Notes: generated by a model not told the origin, from the letters alone. Shown: positions 17,790 through 27,006, numbered from the stretch's first letter. The stretch is 64,000 nucleotides of DNA from Kribbella pittospori (GCF_004331465.1 NZ_SJKB01000001.1:62001-126000), one strand, 5' to 3'. Made by a program: numbers and translations.

Positions 17790-18902
17790 ATGAAGGAACG
17801 CGCGGAGGCCGTCGAGGCCACGCGGATCGTCGTCAAGGTCGGCTCGTCGTCGCTGACCCAGCGCGGCAAGATCGACCTCGAACGGCTCAGGCTGCTCGTC
17901 GACGCCATCGCGTCGCGACGGGTGGAGGGGGCCGAGGTCGTGCTCGTCTCGTCCGGCGCGATCGCCGCCGGCCTGGCCCCGATGGGTCTGCGGTCGCGAC
18001 CGCGTGACTTGGCGACGCAGCAGGCGGCTGCATCGGTCGGGCAGGGGCTGCTGATGGCCCGTTACAGCGATGCGTTCGCGGCGCATGGTTTGCGGGTCGG
18101 TCAGGTGCTGCTCACCGTCGACGACGTGACCCGGCGGAGCCACTACCGCAACGCCTACCGGACGTTTGCGCGGCTGCTGGAGCTCGGCGTCGTACCGATC
18201 GTGAACGAGAACGACACAGTCGCCACCACGGAGATCCGGTTCGGCGACAACGACCGGTTGGCCGCGCTGACCAGTCACCTCGTGCACGCCAATCTGCTGC
18301 TTCTGCTGTCCGACGTGGACGGGTTGTACGACGGGGATCCGCGCAAGCCAGGGACGTCGATGGTCACCGACGTACACGGCCCCGCTGATCTGGCGCCGTT
18401 GCGGATCGGACGTACCGGCTCGTCGAATGTGGGCACCGGTGGCATGCAGACGAAGGTCGAGGCGGCCGCGATCGCCACGGAGGCAGGGATTCCGGTCCTC
18501 CTCACGTCGGCAGGTCGCGTGGGGGAGGCGCTGAAGGGCCTGCCCGTCGGCACCCTCTTCCACCCCACCGGCCGTCGTCGCAAGACCCGCCTGCTCTGGC
18601 TCGCCCACGCCACCTCGGGTCAGGGCCGGCTCCACCTCGACGAGGGCGCCGTACGAGCGGTGACAGAGCGCCGTACGTCGCTCCTTCCGGCCGGAATCAC
18701 GAAGGTCGAGGGCACATTCTCGGCCGGCGACCCGGTCGACCTCGTCTCGCCTTCGGGGGCGGTCATCGCCCGCGGCCTGGTCAACTACGACGCGACCGAA
18801 CTCCCTGACCTGCTGGGCCGATCGACGCGCGACCTCGCGCGGGAACTCGGCGCGGCGTACGAACGCGAGGTCGTCCACCGAGACGACCTGGTCCTGCTGT
18901 GA
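17790..18902 (+). CDS. proB: Glutamate 5-kinase
   Basis: 370 residues. It phosphorylates glutamate in the first step of proline synthesis. The amino-acid-kinase domain (about 10-260) shows VVKVGSSSLT, SSGAIAAG and NENDTVA, and a nucleotide-binding GTGGMQTKVEAA near 215. A PUA domain fills 280-360 (GRLHLDEGAVRAV). It sits directly behind obgE and 22 bases before proA. Confidence 0.97.
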   Translation: MKERAEAVEATRIVVKVGSSSLTQRGKIDLERLRLLVDAIASRRVEGAEVVLVSSGAIAAGLAPMGLRSRPRDLATQQAAASVGQGLLMARYSDAFAAHGLRVGQVLLTVDDVTRRSHYRNAYRTFARLLELGVVPIVNENDTVATTEIRFGDNDRLAALTSHLVHANLLLLLSDVDGLYDGDPRKPGTSMVTDVHGPADLAPLRIGRTGSSNVGTGGMQTKVEAAAIATEAGIPVLLTSAGRVGEALKGLPVGTLFHPTGRRRKTRLLWLAHATSGQGRLHLDEGAVRAVTERRTSLLPAGITKVEGTFSAGDPVDLVSPSGAVIARGLVNYDATELPDLLGRSTRDLARELGAAYEREVVHRDDLVLL

Positions 18903-18924
18903 ACCGATCGACCTAGGATGAATC

Positions 18925-20169
18925 ATGAGCGAGATCATCGAGCTGGCCAGGCGGGCGCGGGAAGCGTCGTACGCGTTGGCCGAGGCTTCGCGGGCGACGA
19001 AGGACGCGGCGCTGCACGCGATGGCGGCGGCGTTGCGGGCGAACACGGACGCGATTGTCGCGGCGAACGCGAAGGACGTCGCATCGGCCCGTGAGGCGGG
19101 TACGCCGGAGTCGACCGTGGACCGTTTGGCGTTGAACCCGGCTCGCGTAGACGCGATGGCCGCTGGTCTGGAGCAGCTTGCCGGCCTGACCGACCCGGTT
19201 GGTGAGGTCGTGCGCGGCTACACGCTGCCGAACGGGCTGGAGCTTCGCCAGGTCCGCGTGCCGTTCGGCGTCGTCGGGATCATCTACGAGGCCCGCCCGA
19301 ACGTGACCGCCGACGCGGCCGGCATCTGCCTCAAGTCGGGCAATGCGGTGCTGCTGCGCGGTTCGTCCTCGGCCGCCGCGTCCAACGAGGCGATCATCGC
19401 CGTACTGCGGTCGGCCGCCGCATCGGCCGGATTGCCCGCGGACGTGGTCCAGGGTGTGCCGACTGAGCGGGCCGCGGTGAAGGAGTTGATGCAGGCGCGC
19501 GGGCTGGTCGACGTACTGATTCCGCGCGGTGGTGCTGGGCTGATCCAGACCGTGGTCAGCGAGTCGACCGTGCCGGTGATCGAGACCGGCGTCGGCAACT
19601 GCCACGTTTATGTGGACCAGGACGCCGACCTCGACCTGGCGCTGACGATCCTGCTCAACGCGAAGACTCAGCGTCCGAGTGTCTGCAACGCGGCCGAGTC
19701 GCTGCTGGTGCACTCGTCGGTCGCCTCGGACTTCCTGGCTCGAGCCCTACCTGCGCTGGCTTCGGCCGGAGTCACGGTGCACGGCGATCCGGCTGTAGTT
19801 GCTGCGGGCAAGAATGTCGTCGTGGCGACGGAGGAGGACTTCGGCGCGGAGTACAACTCGCTGGATCTGTCCGCCGCCGTGGTCGACTCGCTCGAGTCCG
19901 CGGTGCAGCACATCCGCCGCTACAGCTCCGGTCACACCGATGCGATCATCACGCGCTCGCAGGCCGCCGCGCGCCGGTTCGTGCAGGCGGTCGACTCGGC
20001 CGCGGTCGTGGTCAACGCCAGCACGCGGTTCACCGACGGCGGCGAGTTCGGCTTCGGCGCCGAGATCGGCATCTCCACCCAGAAGTTGCACGCCCGCGGC
20101 CCGATGGGCCTGCCGGAGATGACCTCGACCAAGTACGTCGTCACCGGCGAGGGTCAGATCCGAACCTGA
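18925..20169 (+). CDS. proA: Gamma-glutamyl phosphate reductase
   Basis: 414 residues, of the aldehyde dehydrogenase superfamily. It reduces glutamyl-5-phosphate to the semialdehyde in proline synthesis. Conserved segments include [30 protein letters not shown], the catalytic-Cys region [12 protein letters not shown] near 255 and the C-terminal [22 protein letters not shown]. Its last 29 bases overlap the 3' end of the phosphopantetheinyl transferase gene on the other strand. Confidence 0.97.
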   Translation: MSEIIELARRAREASYALAEASRATKDAALHAMAAALRANTDAIVAANAKDVASAREAGTPESTVDRLALNPARVDAMAAGLEQLAGLTDPVGEVVRGYTLPNGLELRQVRVPFGVVGIIYEARPNVTADAAGICLKSGNAVLLRGSSSAAASNEAIIAVLRSAAASAGLPADVVQGVPTERAAVKELMQARGLVDVLIPRGGAGLIQTVVSESTVPVIETGVGNCHVYVDQDADLDLALTILLNAKTQRPSVCNAAESLLVHSSVASDFLARALPALASAGVTVHGDPAVVAAGKNVVVATEEDFGAEYNSLDLSAAVVDSLESAVQHIRRYSSGHTDAIITRSQAAARRFVQAVDSAAVVVNASTRFTDGGEFGFGAEIGISTQKLHARGPMGLPEMTSTKYVVTGEGQIRT

Positions 20170-20773
20170 ACGTCCTCACCACGGGCGGCTCGGCGGACAC
20201 CACCGCCAGAGCCGCCACGTGGTCGGGATCCACATCGAGGTCCTCGATCTGGATTCCCGCTGTGATCTTGCGTGGCTTGGCGGGTAATCCCTCGCCGGTC
20301 GCCTTCACCGCGGCCTCCCTGCGCGTCCAGTACGTGAGGAATGCGCGCACCCTCTCGGTCTCGGCGTGCCGGCTGAGTTCGTCGATCTCCTCAGGAGTCA
20401 GCGCCACTTTCGCGAGCCCGTCGACGTCCAGGTGCGGGTCGAGCTTCTCCACATCGATCCCGACCGGCCGGTCACCGATCGCGACACCGACCAGGTCGCC
20501 GGCGTGGGTGACCGACAGTTCGACGCCGTCCGCACGCACCTTGCCGTGCGGCTTCCCACAGCGCGGGCAGGTCCGGTCCAGCCGGATACTTGCTGCAGGC
20601 AACGAGAACCGTGCCGCGAGCAACCGCCGTACCATCGTGCAGCCGAGCAGGAACCGCTTGCGGTCGTCGGCGTGGACGTATGCCGCCAACCGCCCCCGCT
20701 CGACGTCGTCCAGGTCTGCGGCGAACTCGTCGCGGGCCTGGTCGATCCGGGCCCACCAGACCTCGACCGTCAT
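20141..20773 (-). CDS. 4'-phosphopantetheinyl transferase (Sfp type)
   Basis: 210 residues from the ATG at 20773; the open frame upstream to 21253 lies inside the PadR gene. It moves phosphopantetheine from CoA to carrier proteins of fatty acid, polyketide or peptide synthases. Signatures are VGIDVEKLD near 104-112 and [14 protein letters not shown] near 147-160, the latter a variant of WxxKEAxx[11 protein letters not shown] near 69 is also typical. Its ATG overlaps the TGA of the padR-like gene (ATGA), indicating translational coupling. No synthase gene is in the window, so the target is unknown. Confidence 0.9.
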   Translation of the reverse strand: MTVEVWWARIDQARDEFAADLDDVERGRLAAYVHADDRKRFLLGCTMVRRLLAARFSLPAASIRLDRTCPRCGKPHGKVRADGVELSVTHAGDLVGVAIGDRPVGIDVEKLDPHLDVDGLAKVALTPEEIDELSRHAETERVRAFLTYWTRREAAVKATGEGLPAKPRKITAGIQIEDLDVDPDHVAALAVVSAEPPVVRTFRFGSDPRR

Positions 20774-21348
20774 ACCGGTCCGGGTGTCCAGGTCAGGCTC
20801 CCGCTGCGCAAGTCCTCGAGGATGCCGTCGATCCATTCCGCCTCGGCCACTGTGACGGACCGCTGGTACTCCGTTTCGAGCAGCGCGAACCGGGGGATCG
20901 GCGCGCCCTCGACCTCCAGCGTCAGCTCGGCGTCGAGCTCCGCCACCCGCTTGGTCAGGTGGTCCCGCCGTTGAGCCAGCAGCTCGCCGGCGGCCTCCGG
21001 AGGCACCAGCATCACGAACGACAGTCCGGCCGGGAACTCGGGGAACTCGTTGCGCGGCGTGGTCAGGATCTCGGCCAGCCACTCCCGGCAGACCGTCCGC
21101 CCGTCCTCGGTGAGGTGGTAGACGGTCCGCTCCGGGTAGCGCTCGTCCCGCTCGGTCGCGCCGGCGGTGATCAGACCGGCCTCTTCCAGCCGGACGATCA
21201 TCCGGTACAGGCTGGTCCGTTGGCCGACGTTGACGACCTGGTCCTTGCCCCACTGCTTGATCAGCCGCTGGATCCCGTACGGGTGCAGCGGCCCGTTCTC
21301 CAGCAGGCCGAGGATCGCGAGCGCGAGGGGTGAGCGTCGGAAGGTCAC
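20770..21348 (-). CDS. PadR family transcriptional regulator
   Basis: 192 residues. An N-terminal winged helix (3-100) contains LALAILGLLENGPLHPYGIQRLI and the wing TERDERYPERTVYHLTEDG. The C-terminal part is a coiled-coil dimerisation region (about 125-180). PadR proteins repress and respond to small ligands. It is divergent from an alpha/beta hydrolase, and a 19-base palindrome sits in the 66-base gap. Its stop overlaps the PPTase start, an unusual operon partner for a PadR protein. Confidence 0.9.
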   Translation of the reverse strand: MTFRRSPLALAILGLLENGPLHPYGIQRLIKQWGKDQVVNVGQRTSLYRMIVRLEEAGLITAGATERDERYPERTVYHLTEDGRTVCREWLAEILTTPRNEFPEFPAGLSFVMLVPPEAAGELLAQRRDHLTKRVAELDAELTLEVEGAPIPRFALLETEYQRSVTVAEAEWIDGILEDLRSGSLTWTPGPV

Positions 21349-21374
21349 GCCGTCAGCTTACGGGGTCAGAGATA

Positions 21375-21393
21375 CTAGTTGCAATGCAACTAG
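21375..21393. promoter_or_regulatory. Probable PadR operator
   Basis: CTAGTTGCA-A-TGCAACTAG is a perfect 9-1-9 palindrome in the divergent gap between the padR-like gene and the hydrolase. It is placed to control both promoters. The binding protein is inferred from position only. Confidence 0.7.
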
Positions 21394-21414
21394 AGGATGT
21401 GTGACTATCGAGCC

Positions 21415-22302
21415 ATGAGAACAGCAGAACTGACCCAGGGTGCGGTCGAATCCCGCGACGGCACGTCGATCGGCTACTGGAAGGCCGGGCAGGGACCGGC
21501 GGTCGTCGTACTGCACGGCAGCATGGAGTCCGCCCGCAGCCACACGCTGCTCGCCGAGGCGCTGGCCGGCGACTTCACCGTCTACCTCCCGGATCGCCGT
21601 GGACGCGGATTGTCCGGGCCGCATCGGCCGGGCCACACCGTGCGTACCGAGGTCGAGGATCTCGAGGCGGTCCTGAACGCGGCGGGTGCGGATTGCGCTT
21701 TCGGGGTGAGCGCCGGCGGAGCCGTCGTACTCGAGGCGGCGCGGACGCTTCGGGGCCTGCAGAAGGTCGCATTGTATGAGCCTGCGATTGTTGACAATCC
21801 GACGCCGCATCGGGAGTGGCTCCTCCGCTTCGACCGAGAGGTCGCTGAGGGCAATCTCGCCGGTGCGATGGTGACGAGCATGTACGGGTTGCAGTTGGCG
21901 CCGGCGTTCTTGAAGGTGGTCCCGCGGCGGCTGATGACGCGGATCACCGAGAAGATGCTGGTCAAGGACGAGCGGCAGGCCGGCCCCGACGCCATCACGA
22001 TGCGCAAGCTCGCGCCGACCATTCACTACGAAGGTGCGCTGATCGCCGAACTGGCCGGGACCTTCGAGGCCTTCCGCGATGTGTCGGCGGACGTGCTGCT
22101 GATGGGTGGCAGCAAGGGCCTCGCGGCGTTGAAGCCCTGGCGGGACACGCTGGAGAAGGTTCTTCCACACTGCCGGCGGGTCGAGTTCGACGGCCTCGAC
22201 CATGGCGGGTCCAGTGACCCGGGTGGGATCAATCCAAGCGGCAGTGCTGAGGCGGTCGGTCGCGTGGCGGACGAGCTGAAGTCGTTCTTCAAGCGGTCTT
22301 GA
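21415..22302 (+). CDS. Alpha/beta hydrolase
   Basis: 295 residues from the ATG at 21415. The oxyanion-hole region VVVLHGSMES lies near residue 30. The usual nucleophile elbow GxSxG appears as FGVSAGGAVVLEA near 98-110, giving Ser as nucleophile. The C-terminal His is probably in GLDHGGSSDPGG near 260. The substrate is unknown. It is probably controlled by the divergent PadR protein and overlaps the next gene's 3' end by 14 bases. Confidence 0.85.
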   Translation: MRTAELTQGAVESRDGTSIGYWKAGQGPAVVVLHGSMESARSHTLLAEALAGDFTVYLPDRRGRGLSGPHRPGHTVRTEVEDLEAVLNAAGADCAFGVSAGGAVVLEAARTLRGLQKVALYEPAIVDNPTPHREWLLRFDREVAEGNLAGAMVTSMYGLQLAPAFLKVVPRRLMTRITEKMLVKDERQAGPDAITMRKLAPTIHYEGALIAELAGTFEAFRDVSADVLLMGGSKGLAALKPWRDTLEKVLPHCRRVEFDGLDHGGSSDPGGINPSGSAEAVGRVADELKSFFKRS

Positions 22303-23179
22303 AGGCCCAATCGACTGCGTCGGCGATGTCCGTCACGGGGTATCGCGCGGCTTTCACCACACGGTCGGCTCCGATCACCAGTACGACGCGCTTGAGTCGC
22401 TCGTACCCGCCCGCGCGGAAGGTCGGCAGCCGGAGCGCCGCGGTCAGCTCCAGCTCCAGATCGGACAGCAGGACATGTGGAATCTCCTCGGCCTTCGCGA
22501 ACGCCAACTGTTCGTCGGTGCGTTGGGTGCTGACTCCGCGCACCGCGATTCCCTTGGCGACGAATTCGTCGTACCGGGCCGCGAAGAGGCGGTTCTCCAG
22601 CGTGCAGCCGTTCGCACCGGCGATCTCGCCCCAGCCTTCCGGCAGCGGAGTCGGCCGACCGGTCGCCGGGTAGCCGAACAGCACGGTCGCGCGGGCGTTC
22701 GCGTCCACCACATCCAGCGTCGTACCGCTGATGGAAGGCAGAGCGATCTCGGGGACTCGGCGGCCGACGAGTTCGTGGATCCGGTGCGTGGGCGGCTCGG
22801 CGGCGTCGTTCGTGCCGGTGAGTGAACCGTCGCCGAGGACCCAGCGGTCACCCCAGTCCTGCAGCGCAACCAGCACCGGCAGCAACGCGCGGCCGCGTGG
22901 CGTGAGGCGGTAGGCGTAGCGCGTCGGGCGGTCCTGGTACGCCGTTCGCTCGACGATCCCGCTCTCGAGCAGACCGGTGAGCCGCTCGGTCAGGACCTTG
23001 CGGGAGATGTGCAGCGAGTCGGCGAGTTGGTCGAAGCGATCGAGGCCGCGGGCCAGGTCGCGCACGATCAGCAGCTCCCAGCCGTCGCCGATCACGCCGA
23101 GGGACTGCGCGATCGCGCAGTCGGGCTCGGGGGAGAAACTGCTCCGCCGCACGTCGACCCCCAATCCGGTTGCCACCAC
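22289..23179 (-). CDS. HxlR regulator fused to a peroxiredoxin-like domain
   Basis: 296 residues. Residues 15-115 are an HxlR/MarR-like winged helix (CAIAQSLGVIGDGWELLIVRDL), with the family's conserved N-terminal Cys at 21. Residues 135-296 resemble AhpC/TSA or PrxQ proteins: VGRRVPEIALPSISG, VLFGYPATGRPTPLPEGW, a CTLE motif with Cys at 192 aligned with the peroxidatic CTKE of PrxQ, and a C-terminal KRVVLVIGADRVVKAARYP. A thiol sensor built into a repressor would couple peroxide or electrophile sensing to gene control; that is inference. It is divergent from an MFS exporter. Confidence 0.85.
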   Translation of the reverse strand: MVATGLGVDVRRSSFSPEPDCAIAQSLGVIGDGWELLIVRDLARGLDRFDQLADSLHISRKVLTERLTGLLESGIVERTAYQDRPTRYAYRLTPRGRALLPVLVALQDWGDRWVLGDGSLTGTNDAAEPPTHRIHELVGRRVPEIALPSISGTTLDVVDANARATVLFGYPATGRPTPLPEGWGEIAGANGCTLENRLFAARYDEFVAKGIAVRGVSTQRTDEQLAFAKAEEIPHVLLSDLELELTAALRLPTFRAGGYERLKRVVLVIGADRVVKAARYPVTDIADAVDWAFKTA

Positions 23180-23195
23180 GCTAGCTGTCCGACTA

Positions 23196-23212
23196 AGTTC
23201 CTGTTAGGAACT
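23196..23212. promoter_or_regulatory. Probable HxlR operator
   Basis: AGTTCCT-GTT-AGGAACT is a perfect 7-3-7 palindrome midway in the 52-base gap between the HxlR fusion and the MFS gene. Its position suits control of both. Binding is inferred. Confidence 0.65.
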
Positions 23213-23231
23213 CACTCTAACTGGGGGCGGA

Positions 23232-24431
23232 ATGTACTGGCGTCGGATCGCTGAGCTGCCGGCATGGCTCAAGGCCGTCATGCTCGGGCAACTCGTCAGC
23301 GCGGCCGGTGCGCTGGCGTGGATCTACCTGACGCTGTACCTGGTGGAGGACCGCGGCATGTCGGCGCAGGAGGCCGGGTTCGCAGCAGCGGCGTACGGCG
23401 TGGGACTGCTCGGAGGCAATCTCGGCGGTGGCTGGTTCGGCGACCGCTTCGGCCTCCGCCGGGCCGCGGTGGGCAGCCAGTTGGCCTGGTCGGTCTGCTG
23501 CTTGGCCATGCCTATCGTGCCTGGCGGGCTGCTGATCGTGGTCGGGATGCTGGCCGGTCTCTTCGGTGGGGCTGGGCGGCCCAACATGAGTGCGCTGGTC
23601 GCGACTGCTCTTCCAGCTGAGCGCCGGCGGGAGGGGATCGCGTTGTCGCGGACCGCGAGCAACGCCGGGTTCACCATCGGGCCTCCGCTGGGCGGACTGC
23701 TGGCGGCGTACAACTTCTCGCTGGTGTTCGTGATCGACGCCGTCACCAGTCTGGTGCTGGCGGCCGTCATCTGGCGGTGGGTGCCGCAGGCGTCGCGTGC
23801 TGGTTCGGCTGTTGCTCGTGGACTTTGGCGGGTCCTGCTTCGGGATCGGCAGGTGCTGATTCTGCTGGTGTCGATCGTTGCCATCGACACCGTGTACCGG
23901 CAGCTGTTCGCCACCATGCCGCTCCTGCTCCGGGACGCTGGTACGCCGGCAGTTGCCTATGGACTGCTGATCGGCCTGAGCTCTGCCGTCATCGTGTGCT
24001 GCGAGGCGCCGCTCGCCGTACGGCTTCGTGAGCACCGATCGACTCGGGTGATCGCTGTCGGCTTCGCGCTTGTGGGTCTGGGGCTGGCAGTGCTGGGCGT
24101 CTGGCCGGCGCTGGTCGGAGCGACGGTTGCGATGGTGGTCATCACAGCGGGGGAGATGCTCTACAAGCCGACTGCCACGGCTCACGTCGCCGATGCGGCT
24201 CCGGAGGGCATGGTCGGGCGCTACTCCAGCCTGTACGCCGCCGCGTCCATCAGTGGCATGTTCTTGGCGCCCGCCCTCGGTGGTGCGGCCTATCAGCACG
24301 CTCCCGACCTGCTCTACACGGTTGCGGCTGCCATTGCCTTCGGTGCGGCCGTCGTACTGCTGCTCACTCGGGCAACGGCGCGGGACGCCCTTCCCATCGG
24401 GTCGACAGCACCACAGTCGTCCGGGTCCTGA
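23232..24431 (+). CDS. MFS transporter (DHA1-like)
   Basis: 399 residues with about 12 membrane helices. The MFS motif A region GGWFGDRFGLRRAAVG lies near residue 62-77, and motif C-like glycines occur in TIGPPLGGLLAAY near 150. It is probably a proton-driven exporter of small molecules. The ATG has GGGGGCGG directly before it. Divergence from a redox-type HxlR fusion suggests induction by a reactive compound. Its last 68 bases overlap the 3' end of the Lrp-type gene. Confidence 0.88.
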   Translation: MYWRRIAELPAWLKAVMLGQLVSAAGALAWIYLTLYLVEDRGMSAQEAGFAAAAYGVGLLGGNLGGGWFGDRFGLRRAAVGSQLAWSVCCLAMPIVPGGLLIVVGMLAGLFGGAGRPNMSALVATALPAERRREGIALSRTASNAGFTIGPPLGGLLAAYNFSLVFVIDAVTSLVLAAVIWRWVPQASRAGSAVARGLWRVLLRDRQVLILLVSIVAIDTVYRQLFATMPLLLRDAGTPAVAYGLLIGLSSAVIVCCEAPLAVRLREHRSTRVIAVGFALVGLGLAVLGVWPALVGATVAMVVITAGEMLYKPTATAHVADAAPEGMVGRYSSLYAAASISGMFLAPALGGAAYQHAPDLLYTVAAAIAFGAAVVLLLTRATARDALPIGSTAPQSSGS

Positions 24432-24813
24432 CCACGCCGTTCACCCGGCGCAGCGTGCCGACGACTGCCTCGAGGTGGGTGACGTCGGCGACGCGGACCT
24501 TCACCACCAACTCCTGATCTCCGGCGACGAACCAGCAGTCCTCGACCGCCTCGATCTCCCGGACCTGGTCGACGATGTCGTCGGTCTCCACGTCGTCGCG
24601 CTGGAACAGCCCGATCAGCGCGCTCGTCCCGAGCCCGACGTGCTCGGGGGCGACCACCGCGCGGTAACCGAGCAGTACGCCGCGTTCCTCCAGCCGCCGG
24701 ACCCGTTCCTGCACGCTCGGGCCGGACAGACCGACCACGCGGCCCAGCTCGGCCCAACTGGACCGGCCGTTCAGGCGGAGTGCCTCGATCAGCTGCCGAT
24801 CGATCGCGTCCAT
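24364..24813 (-). CDS. Lrp/AsnC family regulator
   Basis: 149 residues from the ATG at 24813 (GGGAGG upstream). The N-terminal helix-turn-helix is MDAIDRQLIEALRLNGRSSWAELGRVVGLSGPSVQERVRRLEE in outline (residues 1-45). The C-terminal RAM/ligand domain includes CWFVAGDQELVVKVRVADVTHLEAVV (about 93-118). These regulators respond to amino acids and form octamers. Its start faces a 42-codon gene across an AT-richer gap. Confidence 0.92.
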   Translation of the reverse strand: MDAIDRQLIEALRLNGRSSWAELGRVVGLSGPSVQERVRRLEERGVLLGYRAVVAPEHVGLGTSALIGLFQRDDVETDDIVDQVREIEAVEDCWFVAGDQELVVKVRVADVTHLEAVVGTLRRVNGVVRTRTTVVLSTRWEGRPAPLPE

Positions 24814-24959
24814 GGCGCGAACCTCCCGTTCACCACAGATTCGTAGGCATATCACTCGATCTGCCTTTAATTCGTTTGTGTGAGCGTAACTCACGCCGTA
24901 CGATGTGAAGTGTCGAGGCCAGCCCGCCACGATCCCGCCGTACAACCAGTGAAGGAATC

Positions 24960-25088
24960 ATGATCACCCCCGAAGTTGCCCGTGCCCACATCGACGAGCG
25001 CCAGCGTGCCGCCGCGCAGGCCCGGCGTGCGCACGCCGTACCGTCCCAGTGGCGCCGGCTGCTGACCCGTCACATCCGCCACAGCTGA
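24960..25088 (+). CDS. Small basic protein of 42 residues
   Basis: It reads MITPEVARAHIDERQRAAA and continues to a TGA at 25088, with GAAGGAATC just before the ATG. It is Arg/Ala/His-rich and probably helical. It is divergent from the Lrp-type gene, the usual position of an Lrp target. I do not recognise the family. The ribosome site and position support it; its short length and biased composition leave doubt. Confidence 0.5.
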   Translation: MITPEVARAHIDERQRAAAQARRAHAVPSQWRRLLTRHIRHS

Positions 25089-25165
25089 CGTCCTCCGTGC
25101 GACCGGCCGGCCGATGAGGCCACCGGTCGCGCTCGTACGTCCGGGCACGAGATAGGCTCTGGGGC

Positions 25166-25324
25166 ATGCAATCGCACATTCTGCCGCTGCTGGCGACCGT
25201 CGAAGAGGCCGGCTCCGAGGCCAAGCACATCTCGGAGTGGTGGTTCGGCGGGTTCGCCCTGTTCGTACTGGTCCTGCTGCTCCTCGTCACCGTCATCATG
25301 GGCAAGGGCCGGCCGCACTCCTGA
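25166..25324 (+). CDS. Small single-pass membrane protein of 52 residues
   Basis: It begins MQSHILPLLATVEEAGSEAK, has one strong helix near 29-46 (GFALFVLVLLLLVTVIMG), and ends KGRPHS. Short membrane proteins of this kind commonly precede nadD in actinobacteria. The nadD start follows 20 bases after its stop, so the two are likely cotranscribed. Function unknown. Confidence 0.6.
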   Translation: MQSHILPLLATVEEAGSEAKHISEWWFGGFALFVLVLLLLVTVIMGKGRPHS

Positions 25325-25344
25325 GCGGCTGAGAACTGGCTGAT

Positions 25345-25956
25345 ATGGCTTCCGTCGAGCGGGTCCGTCGCTTGGGCGTGATGGGCGGCACGTTCGACCC
25401 GATCCATCATGGCCACTTGGTCGCGGCCAGCGAGGTACAGGCGTACTTCGACCTGGACGAGGTGATCTTCGTCCCGACCGGCCAGCCGTGGCAGAAGACC
25501 GACCGGGCGGTCTCCCCGGCCGAGGACCGGTATCTGATGACGGTCATCGCGACCGCGTCGAACCCGCGGTTCTCGGTCAGCCGGGTCGACATCGACCGGC
25601 CGGGGCCGACGTACACGATCGACACCCTGCGCGACCTGTCGGCGCTGTACCCGGACGCGGAGTTGTTCTTCATCACCGGCGCCGACGCGCTCGCCCAGAT
25701 CCTCACCTGGCGCGACGTGGATGAGATGTTCAAGCTGGCGCAGTTCGTCGGCTGCACCCGGCCCGGGACCGAAGGCCTCGAGCTACCGCTGGACAAGCTA
25801 CCGATGGATCGGATCACACTGCTCGAGGTGCCGGCGCTGGCGATCTCCTCGACCGAATGCCGGGCCCGGGTCGCCAAGGGCAACCCGACCTGGTACCTGG
25901 TGCCGGACGGCATCGTCCAGTACATCGCCAAGCGCGAGCTCTACACCAACCGTTAG
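25345..25956 (+). CDS. nadD: Nicotinate-nucleotide adenylyltransferase
   Basis: 203 residues. It adenylates nicotinate mononucleotide in NAD synthesis. The nucleotidyltransferase motif [15 protein letters not shown] lies at 12-26, with [10 protein letters not shown] near 47 and the C-terminal ISSTECR near 170, equivalent to the ISSTxIR motif. It is followed 9 bases later by rsfS. Confidence 0.96.
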   Translation: MASVERVRRLGVMGGTFDPIHHGHLVAASEVQAYFDLDEVIFVPTGQPWQKTDRAVSPAEDRYLMTVIATASNPRFSVSRVDIDRPGPTYTIDTLRDLSALYPDAELFFITGADALAQILTWRDVDEMFKLAQFVGCTRPGTEGLELPLDKLPMDRITLLEVPALAISSTECRARVAKGNPTWYLVPDGIVQYIAKRELYTNR

Positions 25957-25965
25957 AAGGAACCT

Positions 25966-26343
25966 ATGCCAGCAAGCGATCGTGCCATCGAGCTGCTCAC
26001 CGCGGCCGCCGAGGCCGCCCATGACAAGAAGGCCGAGAACGTCCTCGCCTTCGACGTGTCGGAGCAACTCGCCATCACCGACGCGTTCCTCGTCGCCTCG
26101 GCCTCCAACGACCGCCAGGTCCGAGCCATCGTCGACGCGGTCGAGGAGAAGCTGCGGGTCGACTTCGACGCCAAGCCGGTCCGCCGCGAAGGCGCTCGGG
26201 AAGGCCGCTGGGTGCTGCTCGACTACCTCGAGATCGTCATCCACGTTCAGCACGACGAGGAGCGCAGCTTCTACTCCCTCGAGCGCCTCTGGCGCGACTG
26301 CCCCGCCATCCCGCTGCCCTCTCCGATCCCTTCGGCTGAATGA
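25966..26343 (+). CDS. rsfS: Ribosome silencing factor RsfS
   Basis: 125 residues. It binds L14 on the 50S subunit and blocks subunit joining under starvation. The family motif ITDAFLVASASNDRQVRAIVDAVEE lies at 37-61, with GRWVLLDYLEIVIHVQHDEERSFYSLERLW at the end. Its TGA overlaps the next ATG (ATGA at 26340), so translation is coupled. Confidence 0.96.
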   Translation: MPASDRAIELLTAAAEAAHDKKAENVLAFDVSEQLAITDAFLVASASNDRQVRAIVDAVEEKLRVDFDAKPVRREGAREGRWVLLDYLEIVIHVQHDEERSFYSLERLWRDCPAIPLPSPIPSAE

Positions 26344-26987
26344 GCGCGGGGCGACTGATCGTCTGGCGCCACGGCCGGACCGAGTGGAACCTGCAGGACA
26401 AAATGCAAGGCCAGGCCGACATCCCTCTCGATGAGGTCGGCATCGAACAGGCCCGCGCGGCAGCCGCACGGCTCGCCTCCCTCGCACCGACGCGCCTCTT
26501 CGCCAGCGACCTCCAGCGCGCCGCCGCCACCGCCGGCGAACTGGCAGCGCTCACCGGCCTCAAAATCGAGTACGACGACGCCCTCCGCGAGATCCACGTC
26601 GACGACTGGGCCGGCAAGACCTCGGCCGAAATCGCCGCCACCCAACCCGAGGCCCTCGCCCGCGTCCGCGCCGGCCAAACCCAGCGCCGCGGCACCGCCG
26701 GCGAAACCGCCGAAGAAGTCGCCGACCGCATCTCCGCTGCCCTGACCCGGATCTCTGTCGAAGGCACCTCGGAAGACACCGTCGTCATCACCACCCATGG
26801 CTTCGCCGCCCGCGTCGGCATCTGCCAGTTCCTCGGGATCCCGCAGGCGCACTGGTCGGCGTTCGGAGGGCTCGCCAACTGCAACTGGATCTCGCTGCTG
26901 CCGAGCCGCAACAACGGCTGGCGCATCGAGGAATGGAACGCCGGCTCCCTCCCCGAACCAGTAATGAGCGACGACCCCCAACGCTAG
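26340..26987 (+). CDS. Histidine phosphatase family protein (phosphoglycerate mutase-like)
   Basis: 215 residues. The catalytic RHG motif is in LIVWRHGRTEWN at 6-17, and the second His in VVITTHGFAAR near 148-158. ASDLQRAAATA near 58 matches the family. Members next to nadD/rsfS are usually annotated as phosphoglycerate mutase-like phosphatases; the substrate is not evident. It is the last gene of the nadD operon and starts on the overlapping ATGA. Confidence 0.9.
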   Translation: MSAGRLIVWRHGRTEWNLQDKMQGQADIPLDEVGIEQARAAAARLASLAPTRLFASDLQRAAATAGELAALTGLKIEYDDALREIHVDDWAGKTSAEIAATQPEALARVRAGQTQRRGTAGETAEEVADRISAALTRISVEGTSEDTVVITTHGFAARVGICQFLGIPQAHWSAFGGLANCNWISLLPSRNNGWRIEEWNAGSLPEPVMSDDPQR

Positions 26988-27006
26988 GTTTGGGGAAAGA
27001 AGCAAA

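Noticed and set aside
15017..17908. 963-codon minus-strand open frame opposite rplU, rpmA and obgE
   Set aside because: It spans several certain genes and their gaps on the other strand and shows no domain.
20774..21253. N-terminal extension of the PPTase to 370 residues
   Set aside because: It lies inside the PadR gene in another frame; the ATG at 20773 with an ATGA overlap is the natural start.
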